From contig JBBELK010000052.1 of the NCBI GenBank assembly GCA_037783545.1, forward strand, positions 1,736,001-1,800,000: a stretch of 64,000 bases of DNA, in the 5' to 3' direction. The stretch is from Henricia sp. BOLD:AAB3569 (Eukaryota; Echinodermata; Asteroidea; Spinulosida; Echinasteridae). Shown in pieces: positions 14,301 to 26,300 of the stretch. Under the pieces are notes generated by a model that saw only the letters and a list, made by a program, of their open reading frames with translations, searched no databases and was not told where the DNA came from. Each line of letters starts with the position of its first letter. The stretch's first letter is position 1. Position numbers and translations under genes: made by a program.

Positions 14301-17300
14301 ACTTATCATGGAATTCCCCTTGTGGTTATGCAAAACACAGCATTCAGAATTCCCAACTGTGAACAGTTCCTAGTTTATAGCAGGAAGATGAGTGATTTCA
14401 CCCGGATATTGTCTCTGCAACACATGTACTCCAGGTGGCTATTGTGAACCACATTATAGGAAGTTGTGTCTGTGCACTTCCCCCCGAAGAGAATGAGTGT
14501 TCAACCGTCTGTATTGGGGCGTGTGTATCATTTAAAGAGGAAGAATCCCCCTTGACGAAAATCCAGCATTTAGGCTTTTTTCGATAGTCCAAACATCCCT
14601 CTTGCCGACGTGGATTTTTATTATTTTTTAATTGTCGGTTTTAAGTGGATAAATTGCAAGCAAAAGTGCGCTTTTCGAAAATGAGATTTTCGCGATTTCT
14701 GAAACGCTCATTAGGTATTCATGATATGCGCGTGACCCCGTGACGCAATCCTGAGAAAGAGAAGTCAACACGATTGTTAGCTCCATACGTTTACACGCAA
14801 AAAACTTGGAAAACCGTCTCTGTTAGATGGTGTTTTTTGAAGAATTTTGTTGGTCCAAAAAGCCAGAGATACCGGGGGTATGCCCAGTACATGTAGCTGC
14901 GTGATTGTATGTTTTATCAGACACTATGAAAAAAAAAGAGCAGAAAGATTTTCTTTTCTATTACCAAGCAAGAGAAAAATTAGTCGCTCATTCTATAACT
15001 GGTATGGCCGATGTTCAAACACGTGAAACTACGCTCGCAGGGGACCGTACTATGCTGTACAGAGACCCGCTGTGAATGCCGTTCGTTCCGTGACAAAACC
15101 ACCCGTCGCAATGCACCAGTATTTACTTCAAAAGAGCTTCATTGTGAGCCACAATTTTATCGTTTTTTCACAAAACAGGTAATAGTAGATTGTTGTCATA
15201 TTACATGAAGTGTTTTTCACGTTTTGAATTACAAGGACAAAACAGGCATGGTAAACATTCACTTCGTGTATTTTCCATTCAAAACTGCACAGACCGTTTT
15301 GTATGTTTCTCAGGATGACGTCAAAACCCTGTTGATAAACAAGCCAAGTGACCTCAAGCGTTTCAGAATTTCAGGTGAAGAGGGTTTTAAGCAAAAGCCT
15401 GTCGATTTTGGGTGAAAAACAAGTTGTGATGGTGTTGTAGACACATACACCTCCATGATAAACAGAAAAACTAAAAAAATGTGGAAGGGGGGATTCTAGC
15501 TGTTTAATATTGTTTCACGGTAGCTTGGCAACATGTCATCAGAAAACTGTTATTAAAGAGGTTTTGCAAGCGCACGGATACAAATAGCGCGACAGATACG
15601 TCACAGGTTGTGACATCATACACGTCTCACTATGTGCTACGCATTTGCACGGCACAGATATCAAGCTCGCTATGCGTAAGCACTAAACGCAAAGTGAAAT
15701 TTCGGATTTCTAGTGTTTTTCCTTATTTTTCGTTGCATTTACGTAGCCAGGTTGAAAAGAGTATGAATTATCAATGTCCACAAACTTTTGTACATTTGGA
15801 TTAAAGGAGCATGACCAGAGTTTCTGGAAAATAGTTTTCGATGTAACTTACCAATATTATCAAGTAACTCCCATACACACCTCCCATGTCCCAAAAACCC
15901 AAAAACATTCGCGATTTCCAGTAAAAAATTGAACAAAACTATCGAGTCTGCTTTCAGTGGATAAACGTTGATACTGGAAAATTAGTTTACAAATAATCGG
16001 TGGATTTTCGACGATATCCTCGGAAATATGCGGCCTAGAAGCGCGGGAGTTTCAGTTTCGTAATCAGAAAAATATAACGGATGTTATGATATAAAAATAT
16101 CATGACCCATAAGGTAAGTCCCGGGGAGTTATGGGTAAAAAAAAGTGATCTGGTCACACTCCTTTAAAAATAAAATTACAGGTACCGGAACATGTAGTAT
16201 CAAAGCCGTGTTGTGCAGGGTAGTTTTTCCGCTGTCGGAAATTGACCCCGTTCTCACTGGAGAAATCGCTTCATTCGACGATGATTCGACAAAGAGTTTT
16301 TCTGATGTGAAAGCACGCCTCTTCATTCGATGATGATTAGAATCTTTTCAATCGATGAAGCAAATTAGCTTCATTCGACGAAGAGACCTTGCTTCATTAG
16401 ACGAAGAGGTCGCTTCATTAGACGAAGAGGTCGCTTCATTCGACGAAGAGGTCACTTCATTCGACGAAGCAAATTTCCAATGTGAACGCTCCCTTCGTTC
16501 GACGGAGCAATTTAACACAATATGAGTGACCTCCTTAATACGTATTTCTGGTAGACACTGGGTCACGTGGTCACAATTTTAATAGACTGGTTTCCTCTCC
16601 TCATATTTACTTCCCCTTCATCGTATAGCGAGAGCAGCGTAGCGCGCATGGACAGGGGACTAGTCTACAATTTTAGTTGCCCGTGCGGTGATGTGACCCC
16701 ACTGGAAGTGTAAAAATCAATCAACAGAGGGCGTCGCACAGCTTCAATGTGTACGGTACCGCTCTTCATTCGATCTTCATTATAAGTGAGATGAGAATGC
16801 ACGCTTCATTACCTAATCATCGTCGAACGAAGCGATAGTGAGAACGGCGTCATAGACACCTTTTAGCTAACACGCTGTAGTTTTGAAGTTGCAAAACCAC
16901 AGAAATGCCACCAACGGTTACAGATAGAAATGTATGCGTACGTGTATCCGTTGGCTTGCGAAACCTCCCTATTGTTAGGCATTCATGTATAAAACATGTA
17001 CACATACCAGGAAGAAAAATCAACTGAGCATGAAATTTGGTAAATTTTATTTACGTAAAATATACCGAGAAAAAAAACGAAAAAAAAAACACACCATACT
17101 GAGCATCTCACGAGGCTTGCTTTGCCCATGGTAACAGACTACATGTACATGTACATGTACCGGTATGCTACCGAAGTACCTGGTACATGTAATGTGGTGT
17201 TCGGGGTGAATTTTTAGTTTCAAGGCCAGGCAATTCGCTCTTCAAAGGTAAGAAAGCGAATTGTTATGAATATATGACATCTCTGTATCACTAGTCTTTT

Positions 17301-20300
17301 ACTAAGTGCGTGCTACGGTAACTGTCGACCCTGAAACATGAATACCTTTGAGTTTTCTCCAATGAATCTGTGTTTTCTGTTGAAAGTCCCATTGGTTTGT
17401 GCAGTGTGTGTGGACATTTTGACGATAGCGTGTGAGGCATAGCAACAATATCCAAGGGGGCGGGGTTAATTGGGCAATCTCGGAACTATGCATTAGGTTG
17501 AACTCATTATAGACCTTTATCACGGTGCGGCCATCTTCTCTTTTCCCTATTAAAATGAACGTAACTAAAGCGAGGCTTGCAGAAAAAAATAGTTTGGCAC
17601 TGTGTTGAAATTGTTCATTGTGTGCATCACAAAGGCACGTGTGTAACACGATCAAGAAAACGCACAGCGCGGACAGTGATTCTCTCAAAACATGAACGGA
17701 AGATGCACTGATTGTGCCCGACACGTACCATGTACCATGGGGAACAAGACAAAGATGGACGCACCGTGATACATGTAAAGGTCAATAAACCGTGCTGTCA
17801 CTACTTGTGATAGAGTTTTGCCATGAAAATAAAAATTTCACAAAAACAAAAACAATTCATTGACTGTTTTGGTATGCATTTGCAGATCACACTTTGTGAC
17901 CTCCAACACAGGCGCGGATCCAGGGGGGGGGGGGGGGGGGGGGGATGTGTGCGGTTTGGGGGTCAAAACTCTTCCCCCCCCCCCCCCCCCACCCCCTGCT
18001 CTTAAAAAAAAAAAAAAATCTTGTCAAAGTATGTTATTGTTAATATTATACGTCCATTTTTACGCAAGAAAAAGATGTCCATGTACTTTATATATATATA
18101 TGTATATATATATTTATAACAAAATCTGACGGGCTGAAACCTCCCCCCGCCCCCCTGGAAAAATTCCTGGATCCGCCCCTGCAACAGGTTAAATTTTTTT
18201 CCTCTGAATTGCAACAATTATGAAGAATAATTACACAGCCTTTTTAAGATTTACCCGGTACATGTATCTGAGATTTTCATTATTGCCTTAGAATGTTTAA
18301 TGCACTTCTGTTTATCGCGACATCACTAAAAGCGTTAACCAGAAAAGTTGCGAAAATACCCGCACTAAATGTATTACATGTACATGTAGTCTCACTTTTG
18401 TGAAAAGTAAGGGGATAACTCGGTGTCTCTGGCCGTCGGCTGCCAGTGGTGCCACCCACATATGTATCTTGTGGTTTAGGCGGAACAAACTTGTGAGCTT
18501 CATGCAAATCAGCGTATGGGCTGCAGTGTAAAGTTCATTATTATAAAATATTAATTTAGATAAAATACAATTTTAAACAAAAATACATGTACATCAATTT
18601 TTATGATATGCCAAGTCTGTTTACCAGAAATGGGTTTACAGTGTGAAGTGTGGTATGTACATTACATACCTTATGTGGACTGGCGAACAAAGGATGTCCA
18701 CACTTGTCAAGAGTAAGTGATGGTGTGTGGACTAGCACACGTCCACAGTCAGGTTGTCTAAGCCTGAAAAATGGGGTTAGGGTGGGGTTTGGGGGTTAGT
18801 GTTTAGGTAATAGTTTAGAAAAGAACTGTTTTGATTTTGGTGAAAAGGGTTGTTTGCATTTTGAAAAAAGACATTGGATTAACAAAGAAATGTCCACAGT
18901 TGGTATGGAACGTCAAGCTTCGGTGTGTTTTTATGTAGTCTCATTTGCGCCCCCAAAAAAGGCAGTGTGACGCAAGTGGCATTGTGTCTTTCACAGCGGT
19001 TTTCCTGCAAATTTGACCATGGTTTTATTCTGCTCGTTTGACATACAGGTTACATTAGTGAGCGCCGAAAGGCTGTGCCGCTACATTCCGGCCATTGCGC
19101 TGCCTCGCGAACTCGGCGGATTAGCGGAAATCAAGCACCTGGATTGGCTGAACACCTGTCTGAACCAACAAACCGGCGACAACAACCGCAACTCACGGGA
19201 CATAAGCGACGAATTCGTGGACAGTCCCGCTGCCTTGGAGGCCAATCGACAGGCCTTGGAACTATTTGGGTCCCTTCCCTCCGCCAAGCCATCGGTGGCT
19301 GCCCAGCCACACTTGAATCATCTACAGTCAAGCCAGCTTGAGCGCAAGTCCAGCATTGGGTCGGACGTGGGGTTAGGAATGCCCATACCCAGTCAAACAG
19401 GCAGCGCGGGGAATTCGGTATCCTCGAGCCCCACGGAAGTCTGCAGCTTAGCCCAGCAGATTACCGATCACATAGAAACATTGGATGGACTGGATAACAA
19501 AATCACCGTCACGGACTGCAAGGCAGACCTGACCAGGACTGACCCCCACGCTCACCCTCAAATCGTCCAGGGGTGCATTGTGAGCGACGATGGCAACGAA
19601 GAAGAAAAAGGGCAGCTGGAGGCCAGAGAAAAACACGAAACGGAACCTGTACGAGAGGCACTCAGCAACCACATTAACGAGAAGAATCATTACAGCGATG
19701 TGGAGGACCTTGACGATATGCCTTCGGACCCACCCCCTAAGCCCCCTCGTCCACAGGAACCGGTCCGCGTTCCGTCCCCGACAGTACCCCATAATGATAC
19801 CATCCCAGAGCAGGACTCGTCCGTTCATGTGTCCACCGATACGGGGATGGACGTTGAAGGACTGGTTGAGTACGTACTGCAAACCAAACAGAGTGGAATA
19901 TACAAGGAATATGCAATGATTCGGGCGGAGCCTCCTGTAGCCACGTTCAATGCCTCAAAGTAAGTTTCTCGCGGAATTTGGCAAGTGCAAAATTTGCTTT
20001 TTTTATTCCAGTGACTTCCTTTAATTAAATTTCATTCATTGATTTCACTTCCATTTGTAACATGGCTGATATATGAAGAGTTTCATCGCAAAACGCTATA
20101 CAGTGAAACTATACAAGGCCTGATAAACAGCCCACCTGCATATAGTGGCCACCCACCTTTGGTCCCAAATGCCATGTGTATACTGCTTAAGAAACCTCTA
20201 TAAAGAGGCCACCTCTTTATAGTGGCCAGTTTTTTATGGTCCCGAGGGTGGCCACTATAGACAAGTTTATCCATTTTTGGCATTTTGAGAAAACTGCCAT

Positions 20301-23300
20301 TTTGTATTACAACTATACATGTGGGTCTTTCCACAAAAATGTCACAATTTTGTCTGTCCACCGTTACATACACGTACATGGAAAATTTTTACACAAGCTT
20401 TTCAGAAATGTATGTTGTGGGAGCATTTCCTTACCTTTTTGGGCAAAAGTTATCTCCTGGGAACAGTACAAGGGAATTTCTTTAAGTTTCAGATAAAGTG
20501 AAGACATCTGAAAGGAATTATTGACTTATTTTTCAAATAGGCCCATTAGTGTGGAACACTACAGGCAATGGCAAATTCCAATCAGTAAAACATTTATGTT
20601 TTGTTTTTTGTGGGAGATAACTAGGCTTGGGCAATTCCACTCGGGAATCGAGTAGAATCCATTCCACCGTAGGAATCGCGATTCCAGATTTCTGAGGAAT
20701 CGATTCCCAGTAGGAACCGATTCCCTTTTAGCAACATTCGATTCTTAGTGATACCTTGCCGATTCCAGAAATTACCTAGCAATTTCGTAGCCAAAACACT
20801 TGACTTCTGCAAGAGTATTCAGCCTCTGATAATTTCCACATAATAGGAACGTGTGTGTGGCACGACCGACATAATTTTATAGACGTTTAAGTGCGGCTCG
20901 GTGCCAAAAATTAGGTCGTCATCTGCACAATATGCATTGCAGTATCGTCAACGTAAGCCTGGGGCGCGTTCAACAGTGCAGTACGTACGCCGGTATGAAG
21001 TATTTCCCTATACCGTTAAAGTTATGCTGGTATGCCATATGTATTGCGCTATTGAACGCGCCCCTGATTTCCATAATATCGCAACAAACGCAGACAGTTC
21101 CGCAAACTAGACGTAAACTGCAACGTAAACAGTCGGCAAAGTTGAATCAAGTTTAACTTTGCCGAAAGTTTTCGTCAGTTCCTGTCAGTGTCTGAGTGCG
21201 TGTGTTACGATTATACAATGTATATTTATGGAAACTAGGTTTTAAAAACGCAAAATGTAGTTAATGTTTCCTGTGATCAAATGGAATCGCTTCCGAATGG
21301 AATCACGATTCTTTTTTTGAATCGGAGTCGACTCTGAAAATGCTGGAGTCGCCCAAGCCTAGAGATACCGGTAACACAGTTTGCCAAAAATTTATTTGAC
21401 AAAATGTATAGGACCACCAGAATGTACCGGGGTACTGACACCATTATCTAATTTTTTTGGATGGCGTTTATTGCATTTTGCAATGAAAGTCTTCATATTT
21501 AACAATATATTTAATATATGAATAATTAAAGAGGATTACATTATTAGAGACTTTTTAAAATGGGAACAACATCATTGTACGTGTGCAACTGCCAGCAACT
21601 GTAGTTGCAAGTATGCGTACATCAACGCGACTGACCGCAACTGGGGACAACTACATGTACATGTAGTTGCCGGAAAGTAGAACATGAGCAACTTGCGGCA
21701 ACTGCCTGTAGTTGCAAGTGCGCGTACCGGTATATCGACCTTCTTGAGCAACTGATCAGTTGCTCCCAGTCTGCCAGTTGCTGCGAGTTGCTTCCAGTTG
21801 CCAGAAACACCAGTTGCCACTAGTTGCTTCCAGTTGTAATGTAGATGTACGCTAGACTTTAAAGGCCCATTGTATCATTTGCAATGACCCAATTTTGTTT
21901 TTCATGAGTTGACAAGAAAAACCTTACTCAAAGTGTTGATAGCAATGGTAACAAACACCACATGAATTTATTTCTGTCCAAAATGGTATTTGACAACCGA
22001 AGGTGGGTTTCTAAAAAAGTCTCGTGCACGGGACTTTTTTACCATTCACTTGTACACAAAATTCATATACATGTAGATTTTCAAGGTTTTCTGAAGCACT
22101 GATGCATCTATGTACACATGTAGCTAAAATTTCTTCAGGCTAGTTTACCAACATTCTTCCTTAGATATTTTACACTCTTATTCCACGAATCTGTAAAAAG
22201 TTTTATCTTGCGAATGATACCGGTACATAGGGCATTTAAAGTACACATTTACTTTGATGTTCAAATACACATGAAGACCACAAACAAAAACACAAAACAG
22301 TGTCTTCTTCGTTGGACCATTCCAACAATGTGCACATAAAGAGTTACATATACCTTTATTTCCTTGTATTATTTGCCATCAATAGCATAATGGACTTTTA
22401 GACGAGGCATGTTTCAACTCTCAAGACCATGTGTTTGTGGTTTCGGTCTTAAGACCATGTGGTATCAGTCTTTGTTTCGGGACACTCTCAATATTTGTCG
22501 GGATTGATTTTTGTCATCAGACCCTTTTTCTAAAGGAAGAAAGGTTTGTGGCCGATCTGAAATGTTTCGAAACAGCTACATGTACATACTGTAGGAACCA
22601 GGATGCTGATAATGGCCCGAGTCCCAAGGCACTTAACCACAATTGCTCCATCCTTTGGAAGGAATGTAAAGCCATTGGTCCAGTGTGTTGTGTAATGCAC
22701 TTAAAAGATCCCAGAGCATTCTTTCGTGAAGAGTATTAAAGGAGATGTACATGTACCCGGTGTCTCTGGCCGTCGGCTGCCAATAGCACCATCTGTGTAC
22801 ACGTACACGTACAGTACATGTAGTGTATAAGCTTCATGCAATTCAGCCTACGGGCTACGAATTAAAATTCATTAAACGCATTGAATAAATATGATTGTAA
22901 TTGTTCTCTAAAGTTCAGAATTTAAAGTTAGAACACACATCATTGGTAATCTCGAAAATCAGAAATGTTCACAGATTTACACAATATAAACATGATGACG
23001 GTAGTAAACTTCCCCTGAAATGGTTTTGTCTGAAGTGCTATACATGTAGTTTTTGAGAAATGAGCAAAACAATTATTTTTCGTCTCGTTAGACGTAAATT
23101 TCGCCCCAAAACCACCTCGCCCTGCACCACTTCGCCCTGCACCACTTCGCCCTGAAGCACTTCACCCAAGGGCCATTTCGCCCCAAAACCACGTTGTCCA
23201 AACAATACCTCGCCCAAATGCCACTTCACCCCAAAACAACTTCGTGCACAGGCCGTGGTTCAGGGCGAAGTGGTTTTGGGGCAAAGTGGTTTTGGAGCAA

Positions 23301-26300
23301 AGTGACTGTAAACCAGTTTTTGACTGTTTTCTCAAAAGTTAGACAAAGTACAGAGCTGATTTTTGCTCAGGTTGGTTTTAATCATGCATACCTTCAATCG
23401 CACAACGGGATGAAACTATTTGTAACGGTTTACCAATCATGTATACTGCCTTTAAACAACAAATATCTCCAGAAGTGTCTTGACGTACGAGGGACACTTT
23501 TATTTTTGGAATGACCTGTGTGTGTTACAACATGTATGTGGACTGGCGAACAAAGGATGTTCACACTTTGCGGGATAGGTTATGTGGACTAGCACACGTC
23601 CACAGTTTAAAAATAGGGTTAGGGTGGTGTGAGGTGGTTTAGATTAAGAGGGTTTAGGTTTAGTTTAGAAGAGAACTGTTTTAATATTTGCGAAAAAAGT
23701 TTTTTTCATTTTGGAACAGTTTTCCTACACGAGAACAAAGGAATGCCCACCGTTAGTATGGAAAGTAGGGAATGATGTGGGTGTGGGGGTGTGTGTGTTT
23801 GTCTATTGGATTTTTGTTTTGTTTTTAATTTGCACGTCTTATCCTAACTTTTTTGCATTCCTTTAGGCACAAGTACAACTTATCCAAGAACAGGTATGCC
23901 GACGTACCGTGCTACGACCACTCACGAGTCAAGTTAAAGATGACCAACGGCGACCCTTACTCAGATTACATCAACGCTAACACCATGGACGGCTACAAAC
24001 AGAGGAATGCATTCATTGCTGCACAGGGTTAGTATAAGAAGATTGGGGCGGTGGACACGATGCGCGTTAAATTTACGCGTGGACTACGTGCAAATGAAAA
24101 TAGCAATTATGCAAATAGTATATCCTTTCCAAATCTAAACCTAGACTTGCCCAAGTCTGACTTCCCGTGTTTGATCTGTAATGCGCCCTCTACACTAGTG
24201 GCCTATCTAATCTCTTTTCTGTCTCGGAAAGATGAAAACAGATTAGACAGGCCACTAGTTTTCAGGGTGCGCTGTACGCTGCGCATTACATACCAAACAC
24301 GAGAAGTCGGAATCGGGCAAGTCTGTGCCTTACCGTGAGTTGAATTATTGGCGGAGTGCCAATAATTTGAATTATCTTCAAGCAAACTTGAATCCGTGGT
24401 TCTGTTTGGTGGATCCATGGCAACCAACAGTGTGATAATGTTTCATAATACTCTTCCGATTCTCATATTGCACTCTGCGTAAAACGTGCTATGGTATTCC
24501 AAGATAACTGCGTTTCTATGCTGCAGAGCTGTATACACTACAGCCTATTCAAACGTGACACGTGTGCGTCCGATGCAGCCAGGGGCCAATTTCATAAAGC
24601 CCAATCAAAAATGTGTGTGCTTTATAAAAATGGGTTAACAGTCAAAATTGTATGTCATCTGCAAGAATAGCAGATATTCTCGTGAATAACACAAGTTGAC
24701 ATGCAATTTCGACTATACACCAATCCGGTAACTGAGGTCTCCTTCCTGCATATCCGCCATAGCTGGGGGGCGTCCAGTGCATGGGCTGTGCGTTTTGTGT
24801 TGCTGTTAGAATGAAAAGCGCTCATCCATTACATGCACGAACGCGCCTCCTTCGCGTATACAACCCTACAAAGACGCGCAACTTGTTCGAAGTAAACAAA
24901 TGCAGCTTCAGCAATAACAAAAACATACAGTTTATTCAGTGGAAGCCCCCCAGCTATGGCGGATGTACAGGGAAGAAGACCTTATTACCGGATTGGTGTA
25001 TTAACACATTTTTATAAAGCACACAAATTTTTTATTAAGCAAATTTTTCTGCTAAACAGCTTTATGAAATTGGCCCCTGTTATGCCAGTGATTCTACATG
25101 TGTATGCGCGGAGTAGTACTTTGATCTCGCGCAGAGTCTGCGCGTCATTAGTGCGTCAAGTTTGCTTGAAGATAAATTTGTTATCCAACTCGCGCTCTTG
25201 GAATATGGCATAATGTAGTGCATCTGCGTCCCGTATCCTACTCGGTCTCGTGGGATATGGGACGCAGACGTACTACATTAAACAATTGTTGACTGGTGTG
25301 GTGTGGGATATGGAGTTTTAACACCCGAGGGAGCTCATAGCACCCGAGGCAACTTGTTATATCCCGTCTTGGTCTCCGTACAACATAATATCGTTTCTAT
25401 TATTGTGAATTTTAAATTGTAAAATAAATTCGTCTCTGCACTTTCGCTAGTATAGTCTTCGGACTACTACCTGAGTGTGTGTAACATTGTTAAGGTAGCA
25501 CGCGTACCAGTTTGTTGGAATAATGCGATGTGCGTGCGCCTCTAGCGGGCGTAACACGCGGTTTATTTTATTAATGGAAGCCTCATACAGCTCGTTACGC
25601 GTGCTATGGACAGGGGCAAAGAACACGCAGATCGATTTATGCGATATGAAGTTAAACGTGCATACGGCCGGGTGATATGAAGTTAAATTCGCATACGGCA
25701 GGGTGATACATGTATGAGTTTTTATCGCATGGACATGTGACCGTTCTGGACCAATGAAACTGCAGTATTCCAAGACGGGGTATAACAATATGCCGTATTC
25801 TACTCGTGCTTGTGGGATAACTAATAATATTGACAGTAATTGTTCGATAACTAACGTTGGTCGATTTTCTTTTTTCGTTGATGTCTCATTTGAATAACTT
25901 TTATTTTTTCGAAAAATATCAATTCAAGAAAAAAGTTTGTTTTCGAGGTGCCACACCCAAAACGCACAAACAATACATCTTTAACACGCATAATATCATT
26001 TCTATTATTTGGAATGTTGAAATTGTAAAAACAATTCGTCTCTGCACTTTCGCTAGTTTTCGGACTACTACCTGTGCGTGTGTAACATTGCGAAAGTAGC
26101 ACGCGCACAGCGTGTGGAATAATGCGATGTGTGTGCGCGTTGTGCGCCTCTAGCGGGCGTAACACGCGGTTTCTTTTACTAATGGAGCCTCATACAGCGC
26201 GTTACGCGCGCGTGCTATGGACAGGGGCAAGAACACGCATATGAAGTTAAATGAAGTTAAATTCGCATATGGCAGGGTGATATGAGTTTTTATCACATGG

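Larger units (their letters stand above)
10253..19048. other. 8.8 kb PTPN9 intron
   Basis: No exon recognised. Foldback remnants lie at about 10405-10610 (arms around CTCATCCCAAG), 11050-11350 (AGGGCGACAATTTGG repeats) and 11473-11722 (ATTCCTGAACGCGTGAG ends). Large elements are listed separately. 14250-15800 shows no repeat or gene that I can name. Confidence 0.5.

Noticed and set aside
17302-17724. 140-codon minus-strand frame with a hydrophobic stretch
   Set aside because: Runs across a short MITE boundary (17509); no homology recognised.
17921-17991. Facing G and C homopolymers as a regulatory quadruplex
   Set aside because: They are the inner ends of a GGATCCAGG foldback element and homopolymer length is prone to assembly error.
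19013-19048. ATG at 19013/19019 as the start of a separate 316-residue protein
   Set aside because: The segment before 19049 is a T-rich intron end with a CATACAG acceptor, and phase and homology continue the PTPN9 Sec14 domain.
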